DNA of 64,000 nucleotides from Sipunculus nudus. Its lineage: Eukaryota > Annelida > Sipuncula > Golfingiida > Sipunculidae. Both the position numbers and the translations under genes were made by a program. The notes beneath the pieces were generated by a model, which saw only the letters and a program-made list of their open reading frames with translations, ran no database searches and was not told the origin of the DNA. How positions within the stretch are numbered: the first letter of the stretch is position 1; every line of letters starts with the position of its first letter. Location of the stretch: assembly GCA_026874595.1 (NCBI GenBank), contig CM049307.1, forward strand, positions 18,081,079 to 18,145,078, read 5' to 3'. Shown here piece after piece: positions 22,613 through 35,867 of this stretch.

Positions 22613-23991
22613 GACGGGATTTATACCTACATTCTTTTCAAATAATACATATAGTCATTCGTAAACATCTCTGATGCCCCTCAGGCATGGTCCCTCTTGG
22701 TTCTTTAGTCGTAAAATATCACAATATGGCCTATTGATGGGACAATTCATTGACGACTCTTAAGGCTTATTGCTTCGTCTTTATAAAAATAAAATAACGA
22801 TGGGTCTGGTATATCTAACAAATCAGAGGATAAATACTTAAGCTCAGCCAGGTGAAAAAGGAGTGAGTTGACCCCACTGACTCTTCCCAGCTTACGGCCC
22901 TGCTTTGTCCATGCGTTCAGCTGTCTGTATGTATAGAAAAGTCATGGACTAGAGCGGTGAGATCGCAGACACGGAAGACGGGCGGATGCCGGGCCCTGGG
23001 TGTCTTCCAGAACTTCAGTTTGGTCGGAATTTACATCTGCGGGTGGTGAAATTATGAGGATAAATCAAAGCATTGTCATTGAATATATAAATTTCGCCCA
23101 GTATGTGGCCCATTGGTGTTCAGGGCTCGCGGTATGTACTCATTTAAGAGTTATATATTTACTATGGGCAGGTTCTTAGTTTACGTAAAATATATGAACA
23201 TTTTATATAATTAGTTCATATGCCAATATGCCCTGGACAAACATGTTAGCCACAAACTATTGCTTATGGCCATAAATTGAACCTCTGTGTGAAAATAACA
23301 TATCTTACCTCATTTTCAAAATCAACTGAAGAGGCTGCGGACAGAGTTTAGGCTCAGGCCAAGTGCTACTGTAGTTGTGAAGGTTCTGATAATTTGATGA
23401 ATGCGCATGCGCAGTCGTTTTCAATTGTTATCTATCAGTTGATCAGCTCATACACGGATGTAACCAGGATAACTGTGAAAACGTTATAAACACTGATTGT
23501 CGTCCGCTACAGATGTCAGACTACACGAGAAATGATAAACAAGTCCCAAATATCTTCCTCGTTTCAAATAATATTTCAAACTATTTGTATAGATTATACA
23601 AAGATTAGATTTAGTATCATAAATTCAGAATACTTAGTGTATTATAATAAGTATTAATAAGAGAGCTGAATACTCACATAGAAAATCATACTATCATACA
23701 TACACAACCGCACCTACACAATCCCACGCACACGCACCACAGACTACTTGAAATTCCTTATATATGTGATTAAGAAGAACCGTCAACGCTCTAGCACAGA
23801 ATTTTACCTCCCCCCTTCTGGAGTAATACATAACTGTAGGACGTGAGTATAGGAAAAGACTGGTATACGCTACTTGATATGGTCATTTTATATGTCATTT
23901 TTAGGTATTTCACAGCGCATGCCCCGCTACAGGCGCTCAGGGTAGCGATACAGAAAGTCACGTTCACTCACGTGCTCGCATTTGCGTTCGC
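22613..23991. other. Stretch without recognised feature
   Basis: Unique-looking sequence of moderate composition; no domain, exon or repeat structure recognised. Confidence 0.55.
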
Positions 23992-23994
23992 TTA

Positions 23995-24301
23995 GGCCAA
24001 AATAAAATAAAAGGTGTGGTTCTCAGGCACCGCCCGCCTCAATTTTAAACCCCCGCATAAAAAATTTTTATTTTGATTTTCAATGGAAACTTACCCATTT
24101 TGAGCTGCAGCCGCTCGGACATTTCTTTCAAGAAGATAAAACCATACAATTTCCTTTGTTATGTAGTGCTTTTAATTGTTTAGCAAAATAAATCTGTTAT
24201 TATCATGCTTTTCCTTATCATTTGACATTTTTATCGAAACATACCAAAAATTAAAAAAAAAAAGTGCCTGAGAACCATACCATTTTTTTTTTAATTTGGC
24301 C
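23995..24301. mobile_element. 307-bp MITE with TTA duplication
   Basis: Inverted ends of about 37 bp (GGCCAAAATAAAATAAAAGG on the left; GGCCAAATTAAAAAAAAAAT on the right, reverse complement), both continuing into GTTCTCAGGCAC. They are flanked by TTA at 23992-23994 and 24302-24304. Size, GG ends and the TTA duplication fit a Harbinger-type MITE. Confidence 0.8.
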
Positions 24302-25007
24302 TTACGCTTATATGGAAGCGTTCCAGTTATAGTACCATAGAATAGATTATTATTGAGTTCGCTTTTACTGACGCGCTTACCGAAAGGTAGCTTTAACCAT
24401 TCCAAGGAAAAGGCAAAACACGATAATAGCCTCATTTAATCATAAATCATATTCTAATTTGAGACAATAGGATATCAAATATTTGTTCTGAATCATATGT
24501 TGGAAGTACGTGGCTTGTTCTGTCCTTTCACCAAGCAAACTAAAATGGGTGAATATCGGGTCATTTACTGCTACAAAATATTATCAGTTATTGTGAAATT
24601 AGTGCATAATGAGATAAACTTCATACCTACCTTTTTAGCTGATGTTACCCAGTACCTGGTGCATGGATTTCCTTATGATTTTGACGTTTAATTTTCCAGG
24701 TGCATAAATTTTATGGTCCATGCACCTACATTTTCTTTCATTATAACATTCTTTCTTTAATAATACCCACTTTTTCAGACTGGACAGGCTCATCCCACCT
24801 TGAAATTATAATTTATAATTCAAGAATTGTTGGTGGTCAACATTCAGGTGACCCCTGAATGTTTTACACTTTCCCCTACAAACTTCCCAGTTCCCGCAAA
24901 TGTGGGATTAAATGACCATTTTATTTATTGATAAAAAAGGTGAAATGGTCAATGTATGTACCACTCTAAAGCTTGTTTTTTATACGAACTTTTTATGGTT
25001 GGTCTAT

Positions 25008-25432
25008 AGGACAACTACCCCCTGGACTATTAACCCCTGGATAAAATTATTTTTGTTAAATGTGTACATTAAATAGTATATTCCTTGTCCATATGCAATG
25101 ATTCATATCAAGGGGTAATTGTCCGGGGGGTAATTGTCCCCGATGGTAATTGGCTCGGGGGTTATTAACCATGAAAGGGGTTACCCCCTGGATAACTTTA
25201 TTTTTGTTAAATGTGTACATTAAATAGTATATTCCATGTACATATGCAATTAACCATATCAAGGGGTAATTGTCCGGGGGTAATTGTCCGCGGTGGTAAT
25301 TGGATTGGGGGTAATTAACCGTGAAAGGGGGTAAATTGTCGCGGGGAGTAGCTGTCAGGGGGTAATTGTCGGGGGGTAATTGTGGGGGGGGGGGGGGGTA
25401 ATTGTCCGGGGCGGTAGTTGTCTTATTGCCAT
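25008..25432. repeat. Foldback with duplicated 151-bp unit and GGGTAATTGTCC repeats
   Basis: The outer ends are inverted: GACAACTACCCCCTGGAC on the left and the reverse complement of GACAACTACCGCCCCGGAC on the right. Inside, a 151-bp segment (marked by TTTTTGTTAAATGTGTACAT at 25050 and 25201) is present about 1.8 times. Short GGGGTAATTGTCC words recur nine or more times up to 25430, with one 15-base G tract (25384-25398). Confidence 0.75.
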
Positions 25433-26084
25433 CGGGTAACGGGAATACATATCAGAAAAAAAACATTTATACCGCAGACAACATTGTGCTTGAGTTGATT
25501 TATGTCTTGACAAGCATTAAGCATTTGTCTCAGGTATAACTGATACCTAGCAGACATTAGAATTTTCCGAGGTCTGGAAAAAAACATGAAAATTAAATAT
25601 CACAACTGCTTGCCGCCGAGCACATTGGACTTTGCTGCGGGTTGTCAGTGTATGGCCACCAGTAAGTAGCCAGTTAATTTTATCCAATGGTTGAGCCTCC
25701 TTTCCACTGAAATACCCAATATTGGCTCTATGTCGCTTTCTTCAGCCTTTAATATTTGCAGTCGTGTAAACATAATGATTAATACCTATTGTAGAATATG
25801 CCTCGACCATTCTTAAGGCACCCTTCTTAAGTCATCCTTCGGCCAGAGGTCGTTTCTACTCAAAACGAATGTCTTTCCGTTTGGGATTGTGGGACGGCCG
25901 AGACTATATTTGTCTCAACTGACAAACTCCCAAATCAAAATTTATCACAATACAAGAAAAAGGCTTTTGTTCATATTGCCCATGTGTATGCTATCCAGAT
26001 TAGACCTTTGAATTGAAACTATCACCTCGTAACGTTCATGCACAGCATGAATTAGCCTTAAACCAACTCTTATCCAACATATTT

Positions 26085-26215
26085 TAAAGGACTACATTTC
26101 TCGTATACCTGCACCACTGGTGTATTTAGACGCCCCATAGCACTGTGGGAAAAAGCTTTCTTTACCAACAAACCCTATCCGGCAGAGTCGTACTCTTGTG
26201 AGTTCAATAAGCCTG
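26085..26215 (-). repeat. Dispersed repeat, copy A
   Basis: About 120 bp matching, in inverted orientation, the segment at 58990-59130. Shared words include GGTGTA, GCCCCA, a GGGAAA-AGC/GG run and GAGTCGTACTCTTGTGAG/CTCACAAGAGTACGACTTTG. Divergence is moderate, so this is an old interspersed repeat family. Confidence 0.6.
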
Positions 26216-26269
26216 TGTTACCATACAAGGTATATACAAAAAGTGACTGAATGATGATGTCTCTTTTTT

Positions 26270-29200
26270 TAGTCAAGTCAACGAATGACTTAGGTTGGAC
26301 AAAAATGTTATCATTGGTTCTCACCTGAAATGGATTCATTTATGATGTCTCAGTTCACAAATAAAACCCAACCCGATTCAATCCCTGGCAAAATGTCTTT
26401 TTCACCAAAAAATCAAGATGGCCGCCATTATAAGGGGTGAAATATTTTAATGGCCATAATTCCATAACTAACTGACATAAAACACATTTACGATGTCATT
26501 TCCAACTAACATTGGGATGCCCGTTCATTTGGTGACACTTCTGAGGTCATCAATGGTACACTTCCGGTATATGGTCAAGGTCAATGTCAAACTTAGCAGA
26601 AAAAAGCCAAAAGCGCCATGATATGGCATTTTTTCCAACCAATGTTATAAAAACATATCTCAAGCAGTATTTTCACTTGACATTAGGCTTCCTATATTTG
26701 GTGATACCTCTGGGGTCATGAAAGGTACACATCATGCATTAAGGGCAAGGTCAATGTCATCCTTCCAAGAGAAAAAACAACAGTCGCCATGATATAACAT
26801 GGTTTTGCAAGTAGTGGCATAAAAATGCATTTAAGTTGTCATTTCTAACTAACTTAAAAATACCCATGCACTTGGTAGCACTTCTGAGGCCTGAAAATGC
26901 ATATTTCATGCATCAAGGTCATGGTCAAAGTCATATTTGAAAGAAAAAAGTAACGCTCGTAATGGTATGGTACTTTTTCCAACGTGTTACAGAAAAATAT
27001 TTAAGTGTCATTTCCACTTGACTTTAGGATGCTGAGTATGCCAATTAATTTGTTGATACAATAAGGTCATAAAGGTACCTATCGAGCAATAAGGCCTAGG
27101 TCAAAGCCAAACTTTGCAAGGTCAAAGTAACAATCGTCATTATATAGCATGTTTTTGCAGGAAAGTGACATAGAAACACATACAAGGGGTCTTTTTCGTC
27201 TAATTTTAGAATGCACATATTCATTTGTTTGTAGTTTCGAGGCCAAGCAAAGTTCATATCATGCATTAAGTTTAAGGTCATGTTCTTTAACAAAAACTGA
27301 AAACTGTCCATGACATGGTATGTATTTTTGCAAGAAAGTGCAAAATAAATCATTCAAAGTGTCTTTTCCATCTTACTTCAGAATGGACTTTCATGTGGTG
27401 ATGGTTCTGAGGCCAGGTTCTAAACTGCATAAGGTTTAGGTCAAGATCTTAGGAATACAGTAAAATTGTCGATGATGTCGCATGTTTTTGCAAGATAATG
27501 ACATAGAAAAACATTAAGGGCATCACTTTCAACTAACAATAGAATTCCAACTTATTTGGTGATATTGCTTAGGCCATAATTGGAACAAATCATGCATTGT
27601 GTTCCTGGGTAATATTAAATTTGGTAGGGGAAATAAGCCAAACTTATAATACGATACATTTTGATAAAATATGACACTAATGAGATGTTGGTAGGCCTTT
27701 TAACTTGTCACTGTGACTGATTTGATTGTACCGAATCGTCGAAAACGAAAACAAATTTCACAATCGCGTGTTATAATACGTTTTAACATGCATCTATCGT
27801 ACCATATATATGCATAGTTCATGTACATTCCATGAATTTGGGAACCTTCAGCATTTTCTTCTTCAAGCGTACCCCTACTTTTAGTTTGTGTTAAATTCAT
27901 GCAAGCAAGTTTTTAGCATTAGCCACTTACTGTTTTATACAGCAGATAATCAGGTAAACGCTTTTGAGATCAGGTTTTTTCTACAGTTGCACTTTACTAT
28001 TTTGATAGGTTCAGATGATGCTGGTTGATGCTGATGAGCAAACAGAAGGAAATAATGATGATTATGATTGTTTTCATGATGATGAAGAAGATAATTATGA
28101 TATTCTAAATGATGAATAGGTTAACAACTTCATGGGTCGTAGATACATGTAATATATTTAATGATGATATCAAATTATTAATCACATGTATTGTTTAAAG
28201 CAAATATCAAGTTTGACTTCAATGATTGGTGCCATGTTAACAAAATCACGGGGATGGGCATTTTCCTGACAAGTTTGGCATTGGCCTTGACCTTGATGAA
28301 TGGTATGTATCTTTCCTAACCACAGGAGAACCACCGAATCAATGGGCATTCTGATATTAGCTAGAAGTTACATCTTAAATGTCACTTTGTTGCAAAAACA
28401 TGTCATATCTTGGGCAGTACTAGTGTTTTTCAATCAAACCTGACATTGACCTTGATGCGTCATATGGACCTTTCTTGGCCTAAAAACTATCACCAAAATT
28501 GAACAATCTAAATTTAGATGGAAATGACCCTTCGAATTTGCTTCTATGTTGCGTTCGTGCAAAACACATCCTATATCATTATGATTACTTTTTTTTCTTC
28601 CAGGTTTGACCTTCATGCATGGTATGTACCTTTCCTGAACTTAGAAGTACCGTACCACCAAATGCATTAGCATACCACAGTTAGTTAGAATTGACGACTG
28701 AAAGGCATTTCTTTGTCATTTTCTTGTTAAACATGCCATCTCATGGCGACTGTTGCTACTTCTCTTCAAAGTTTAACTTTGACCTTACAGCATTATATAT
28801 ATCATTTTGACCTCAGATGTATCGATAAATGAATGGGCAGCCTAATTTCAAATGTAAATAATACTTCAGATAAGTTTTTTTTTTATATAAAATTTGCTTT
28901 TAAAATGCCATATCATGGAGAGTTTGGCCCTTTTTCTGTCAAATTTAATCCTGACCTTGATCTTTATACATGATATGTAACTATTATGACCTTAAAGTGC
29001 CATCAGATGAACGGGCATCCTAATATTAGTTGGAAATGACACCTTAAATGTGGTTCTACGACAGTTAGTTATGAAATTATGGCCATTTAAATATTAAACC
29101 CCATATAATGACGGCCATTTTGGATTTTCGATGAAAATGACACTTTACCATGGTTGGAATCTGGTGGGATTTTATTTGTGCATTAAGACATGATAAACAA

Positions 29201-29271
29201 TTTAGGTGAGAAACCTTTGATAACATTTTTGTCCAGCCTCCAATGATAAAAATCGTTCATTGGCTAGACTA
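26270..29271. mobile_element. 3-kb foldback element built of ~170-bp subrepeats
   Basis: Two long inverted arms (about 26270-27700 and 28200-29271). The outer ends match: TAGTCAAGTCAACGAATGA...GGTTGGACAAAAATGTTATCA on the left against the reverse complement of the right. Each arm is a diverged tandem array with ~170-bp period; a CATGATATGGCAT-like marker occurs at about 26617, 26785, 26953, 27131, 27306, 27467 and 27641 on the left, and inverted at 28399, 28563, 28731, 28905 and 29099 on the right. The centre (27700-28200) is unique and includes a short acidic frame (DDDEED-rich, 28015-28120). No transposase was recognised. Confidence 0.8.
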
Positions 29272-31605
29272 TTTGTTTCCTATCTTTTCAGGTCTATATG
29301 TGACCCAGTTGGTATTACGCCATTCTGTAACGAGCATACATCAGTCAAACGGGTAGCTCTGATCAGCTGAAGCACATATGATGCCATATGTCACTTCAAA
29401 ATATCTGAACAATTAATTGGTTTTATGATGTGTATTATTAGATATTATAACGGATACACTGATGAGTTTTGACTTAATGGATTTCCATTTTGAGGGTCTT
29501 CTAATTTGATGGGCAGACAGTTCAATATGCTGGATAACAGGGTTTGTCTAATTGCACACAAGAACCGGAGACATTTTGCGCGAAAACTAACGACCTTACC
29601 TGTATATAAATAAGTTTATAATGTTGAAGCAGCCATCTCTGCAAGAAAATATATAATCATTTCTAATGAGGAACAGCACAGTAATGAGATGCAGAAAAAC
29701 GTTTTACCGACCATCCCGGTGTTTCTGTCTGTCTACTCTTCACTTTGTCATGGGGAAACAGAGACAGATCAAATATTTTCTTAGCACTGTTCCTTTCAAA
29801 GAATAATTATTGATCTGAAGGTTGGCCATAACTGCCACATTTGGAACACCTTTTGAAAATGCAGACGTAATACATTTACAAAATCTTTATGGGTTTACAT
29901 ACTTGTGTGACCAATATATGACCAACATGTTGTGTTAAAGAGTGCATCTACTGCTCAACAAAGATCAAGGAATGTCACAGTAGTCGTGTTGGATTATGAC
30001 ACACCCAAAATGCCAAGGGCTGACAACTAGGCGCTTAATTGCTGAGCCACAAATTACTGTTTTACAATAGAGTTGTTGTCTCATAGTATGTCATAATTCA
30101 GATATCTCCTTGACTACCAAAAAAATGCTGTTCGTCTTTTATGTTTTCCGCTATAGTCTATATACAATCAGCTGCCCTGCGAGTGACAATGATATTAAAA
30201 TAACAAGATAAAAGGGCGGATCCAGGATTTTAGAAAAAAAAGGGGGGGGGATAACCCAGGAGTATTAATGATAAAACCTAAAAAAGATGTCCCCAGATCC
30301 GGTGGTTTGGTCCGGACAGGAAAAAAATTAGTCTGAAATCCTTTCAAATGCGTCGGCTGAAAGGGGGGGGGGGGTACGGACCCCCTGCATCGGCTTCAAA
30401 AATACAACGAAAAATTTCGTTAAAAAAGAACTTCCCTGAGAATTTTCATGAGTTGAAAGGTTACGTAATCCTCTAAATACTTGAATAAGAAGTTCCCTTA
30501 GAACATTTATAATTATATAGGTTTAAAAATCTTGTTAAACCATACACCAAGAGTATGATAATTAGTCAAAAAAGACAACAGAATGTCCTTATACTAAGAA
30601 AATGGACACAGGTACACACAGAGAGATACTTACATTTACAGCTATGACGGAGAAAACCGTTTTCCCGCTGATAAAATGTTCAAACGGGCAGCATAGGCGA
30701 GTGATCAAAGTCATTTTAGTGATCTAAGAACTCTGCAAATAAAACATAAATATATGGTTGCATTTTCCAGGTTGATAACTTGTTTATCATGTTTTCTGTC
30801 ATCTATACAAAAGCAAAACCAGTTTCCGCATATAAAGGGAAGCAGTCTTGTTACTGCGATAATGCCCCCTGCCCCTCCCCTTTTTTATGCCAAAGATAAC
30901 AAGTGCCCCTGCTCGCTGGACACTTAAGTTTTTCTTCACTCCAACAAAATATTATAGATTATATAAAATTTGAATTATATATTATACAAAATTTAATTAA
31001 AATCATCGCTATTTAAAAATAATCAACACACTTTGATACAGGCTAACATTTATGACAATTCAATCAGGCAATTGGCACATGCAATAATCTATTTTTTAAG
31101 GAAAAATCTAATCCATAATACAATAATTAAGGATCTCATGCACTAATAATCAAGAAAAAAAACGGCTCACAAAATGCTGCGGCACAAAATGAAAAATCTG
31201 ACAAGCCTCGTCTCCATTAGTCTGGTAAATATTAAAAAAAATATTAAATACGCGAGACAAAGCATGCAAATGTATGAAAGAAGCACAAGCTGTTTTCTAG
31301 GAAAAGCATATTCGTTTGGAGTGTTATGGGATCAATTTAAGGATGAGGTTAATTGCCCGTATCGCCATTCTGTTCTAAATAGACTGATGGACAGAGTGAT
31401 CGGAAATGAAAGGACCAGTATAGGTTTCTGTAATTAGGCAGCATACGGCATAAGGTATCAGTTATAATCTACTGGTAAGCTGTTAGATTACCTTGTCATT
31501 TCTGCACAACTGAAATAAAAAAGAGGTATTATACTCTCCGAAGACGTATATTAACCTTATATTTATATATCAATTACAAATGTATAAATAGAAGTTTTAC
31601 CTCCC
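29272..31605. other. Stretch with one repeat remnant only
   Basis: No gene recognised. It includes a hAT-like end at 30213 and G-rich homopolymers; the rest is AT-rich with short random frames. Confidence 0.5.
30213..30380. mobile_element. hAT-like MITE end, degraded
   Basis: GGGCGGATCCAGGATTTTAG at 30214 is the inner part of the same end sequence as the element at 14917-15082. It is followed by A and G tracts (30234-30250, 30363-30374). No matching right end or duplication was found. Confidence 0.45.
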
Positions 31606-31639
31606 AAATTCTGTTTAGCTCAGCTGACTGATAGCATGA

Positions 31640-32340
31640 CGCTTTTATAGCCATGGCGCTTTTACCGTCGTCCATCCGGTTGTCCTTCCTTCGTTTCCGC
31701 AAGGCACAAATCGTAGCCGATTGACACTGAAACTTCTAACTAAATATCTAGAGAGGTCTATAAAAAATCTTCTTGAAAACATTTAAATTAGGGCACTGCA
31801 ACCTATATCCTCCGAGCTCTGGGGCATGTTTGTACACTCCAGAATAATTAAAAATTTGATATAAAACTTCCATAATCTTAATAATTTTAACATGGATTGT
31901 CAGGAATCTTGACTGTTAAAGTTGATTATTGCTAGATCTGTCAGTTTCCCTAAACTGTATGCACCACCTGTATTTTTCTCTTACTTTTTTGGAGACCGAC
32001 AAATGACAGCACTTTCTCATCTAGAGTCCTGTATTTTTTTCTATTTTATGCATTTATTTTTTTATTTTTCGAATACCATATTACATTGACGGTTTCACTT
32101 TCTCAACTGTGAATTCAGCTTGTGTCCTAAAACCTGGTGTATTTATCATTTCTTTCCCTCTCCCCCATATTGTTTTCAGTCCCATAGTCTGCTTGAACTC
32201 TAGGATTAATGTGGCCCTTTTACCATTTAAAGTACTGACGATTTTCCCCTCACATTTTACACACCAGTTGTTTCCACCATGTTCTCAGATAGGTCAGAAA
32301 AACTTATGACCTTGACTTTGATCTCCAGTGTCTGTGCAGC
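31640..32340. repeat. Dispersed repeat family, copy 1
   Basis: Parallel to 34133-34700. Both have CGTCC...TCCG words, then GCAAGGCACAAA-CGTA-CCG, and about 97 bp later AACCTATAT-CTCCGAGCT, then AATTAAAAATTTGATA, then an ATGG-TTG-C-GA-AATCTTG block, and later GTGTCCT-AAACC-GGTGT-TTTAT. It contains no coding region. Confidence 0.7.
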
Positions 32341-32917
32341 CGTATTTAAGGATATTTATGAACCTCAAAACTTTTAAAGCACTGCATATTTTTCATCATA
32401 TTTCGAGCACCTATTGTTTCAGCCAAGTTCTTGAAGAAATTCCAAAATTGAATTTTATTAGTGGAAATTTAGGATATTTGTGAACCCTTTATGTTTTAAA
32501 GTACTGGTAAAACTTTTTGAAGTACTGGCAATCTTTTAGGAACTCCTTACCTGATAATAGGGAAGAAACCTGTTGATTTTTAGTTCACAGGGTCAGAGCT
32601 CAAGGTCATAGGTCAGTGGTTAACCTTCATAAGACTTTGCGTATATCTTAAATGATCAGAGGGTTCATTTTTACCATATGTAATGAATTATTTTGATTTT
32701 CATTTTCAGTTCTAGTTTTAGGCTCAAGATTAACATTAAAGTTTGCATCATATATTTCTTCGTTAAAATACTAGATGCACGTTAATATGTCTATCTGTCT
32801 ATTTACTGTATCGAGAATAATGTTACAAGTGTTCTATGCTTTCCTTAGCTGCTGTACAAGTACAAAATGGACTCTCGATTTCTCAGAATTAAAATGAGTA
32901 TTAAAACAAAAGATAAG

Positions 32918-33871
32918 TACGGTTGCTGATTTAGGACACAATTTTTTTTATGCCGAGATCTCGAGATAAAATTACAGCGAAAAAAAAACATTTAAGTCCC
33001 AATTGGCGTTGTACGAACCGTTCGATGCTAAATTGACGTAAAGCAAAACAAAGTTAAAGGGACCCACTCCGATATCTGACGTATATCAAATAAACATTAT
33101 CCCTTGAACCTTCGAAAAAAAAATGAGCCAATCCCATTGGGTATAGGTTGTGGCTTTAGTTTAAACCCACGTGTTTACAAAATTACTCGGGGGGGGGGGG
33201 GGGATTAGTGTGGTTTAAGAACAAAGCAGAGCATTTTGCAGAAGGAAAATCATGATGAGAGATGATTGAAATACATGTATTTGAATCATTTATTCATTGA
33301 TTTGAATGATTTATGATTTAAATAGGTTCACTAAAGGTAATCTGAGGTATAGTAATAGTCAATAACTATACCTAAGATTAGCTTTTTTATTGTGAAACTA
33401 TCTACTATTATAAATTATAACCATGGGCGATTTTTTTCAGTTTACCTTAAGTAAACCTGTCTTTTATAATAGACTAAAACCAAAGCTCAGATTTCCTTAA
33501 GTCAACCTATTTCGGTAACGACCGGCGGCCCTCCCATGTAAACATGTGGATATAAACAAAAAAGGACAATCTGTACCCGGCGAGATTGGTTCACAGGATT
33601 ATGTTTATTTGACAGACATTAGATATATGATTTGGCCCGTTTATCTTACGTCAATTAAACATCGAATCGTTCGTACAACGCCAACGGGACTTAATTATTT
33701 TTATCAGGGAAACTTTAACTCGAGATAATTTTTTTTGTGTCCTTATTTTCTTTGTCGAGATATCGAGATATTAATCGAGACCTCGAGATGTTATTTCGAA
33801 ATCTCGAGATATTTTCTCGAGATCTTGATATAAAATTATTTTTTATTCTGTGTCCTTAATCAACCACCGTT
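32918..33871. mobile_element. Unclassified TIR element with 6-bp duplication, copy 2
   Basis: 954-bp relative of the element at 18708. The ends are TACGGTTGCTGATTTAGGAC on the left and the reverse complement of AACGGTGGTTGATTAAGGAC on the right. Flanks are GATAAG (32912-32917) and GATAGG (33872-33877), a 5/6 match. Internal landmarks are shared with copy 1: GTACGAACCGTTCGATGC near 33010, AATGAGCCAATCCCATTGGG near 33122 and a CCACGTGTTT word. Right-end CTCGAGAT repeats lie at 33755-33830. A 15-base G tract lies at 33189-33203. No transposase, so non-autonomous. Confidence 0.75.
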
Positions 33872-34132
33872 GATAGGCCCTAAACCTGATTTTTTTGAAA
33901 ATTATCTCAAATTTTCCAAAGGTTAACAAGAAATACTTGTCATCAATTTTCTTAGTTTGATACAAATGTTTTCTCAGAGCATTAAATTAAACATCATAAG
34001 ATCTCTTGGGGACCGATAAAAGGTTAAATTTACTTATTAAAAAAATCATTTTTACAAAAAAAAAAACACCCGTTTTTTTTCAAATATTTATTTTATTTGT
34101 TACAATAAACATGATAGATAAGAAGTTGTCCG

Positions 34133-34700
34133 GCCGTCTGTCCGTCCGTTTGCAAGGCACAAACCGTAACCGCTGGCTCTAGGAATTTTTAAGTACATGA
34201 AGGGATGTAAAATTAATCTCCTTTAATACCTGAAACTAGGGCTCTGTAACCTATATTCTCCGAGCTATGTGGCTTTACTTTAAAATTTATAATTAAAAAT
34301 TTGATACAAATCCTCGAGTATCTTAATAATCAACCCATGGTTTGCCGAGAATCTTGCCTTGAATATTGACCATGACTAGTTTGGTCAGTTCCCAAAAATT
34401 GGTCGCGCGACCTAAATTATATTCTAATTTTTATGATTTTTTTCTGTTTTGAGACCGTTAAATGCACGCAGTCATGTCACTTTCACAGCTGTGGTTTCAT
34501 CCAGTGTCCTGAAACCCGGTGTGTTTATTGATTATGGGTGGTTTTTTCAGTTCCTGAAGGCTGGTATTTTTCTATTTTTATGCAGTTTCCCATTTATTTT
34601 GAGATTGCAAGACTATATTGATACTATCATATTCGCAACTTACGTTTCACCTGTGTCCTGAAACCTTGTGTGTGTATTAGGGTCCCGCTTGAATAAGCGG
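34133..34700. repeat. Dispersed repeat family, copy 2
   Basis: Same family as 31640-32340, with matching landmark order and spacing (GCAAGGCACAAA to CTCCGAGCT, 97 bp). It ends near a GGTCCCGCTTGAATAAGCGG hairpin at 34681. Confidence 0.7.
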
Positions 34701-35867
34701 ATGCCCTATTTAAATCACCCTGTCCGTCTGTCTTTTCGTCTATCTGTATGTTTGTCAAATTTGTTTCTTGATGATAACTCCAGTTTGGCTTTATTTATGG
34801 ATTTCATCCGGCAAATGTCAAGGTCACAGGACCCACTTCTTTAAACGATTGTGGATGTATTTTAAGTCTAACTTTTCAACGCAAAACCTTTCATCTTTCA
34901 GATATTGCTCACCTGCCAATAAATGAAGACACTTATGGATTAGGGTCACATGTTCAAGGTCACAGGGAACATCCATTCACAAATAAGTTTTTCGATGAAA
35001 ACTTCAGTTTGGGTAGACAGGTCGGTTTCAAACTGATCACAGGACCCATATTTTGGAAAAAAAAAACTCATAAACATATCCTTAAAGACACATTTAGCTG
35101 AGCGTCGTGACACATAGGTCCCTAGTTAATGGAATATAATGCAAATGCACACAACCCTGTTTCAGGTTATTTTAATCAGGATTCAGCAGTCGTGTACTTG
35201 TACAGGAACCTGGTGAAACTTGTAAGCCTGCTAAAAAGGACCCGTTCTTGTTAAAATTCACACATGGGAAAGTCCGTTAAAAATATAAGTTGGGTAAAAC
35301 AAAGAATCCCTTAAATTGCCTGCAAACTTTACCGAATTTCCTCATTTCTCGGTACTAAGAGATTCTCAGAAGTCTGCTTCATTGCCTGAATATTGCCAGC
35401 TAGATAATTTATTTATTAAGTTTTAATAAAAGTTTTAAACAGGTATACCCTTATAAATGCATAATTCGATGTTTGGGACCGCATAAACTGTGAAATCTGT
35501 TTTTAGTTTATGTCAAGTTTGTTTGTTGTTCAGGTAAAACTGTTTTACATGCATATCGCTGCTTTGATCTTTTTTTCGGTGTCAGTAAAACCGATCTGTT
35601 TTCGCTAAACATCTTTCGAGTTAATCTTTCTGAACGGTTGATTTAACGGTTGATATTTTACAGACCCTTTTTAGAATTGATTCTGTTTCATCTGTGACCA
35701 AAATATACTCCATTTCTACGTGTAAGAAATAAAACGCATTTTACTCTGATTTAGCGGAAGTCTTTCGGAATAGTTAATTTTGTACTCTCGACTTTTCATG
35801 GGATGGCTTTCGCATTTTTTACCTCCTTTTTTCACCATTTTGTTACGAAAGCAAGTACACGCAAATT
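34701..35867. other. Stretch without recognised feature
   Basis: AT-rich, with AAGGTCACAGG-type words typical of interspersed repeats; no coding region recognised. Confidence 0.5.

Noticed and set aside
29945..30060. tRNA-like or SINE-like segment around GCTGAGCCAC
   Set aside because: No box A/B spacing or cloverleaf could be supported.
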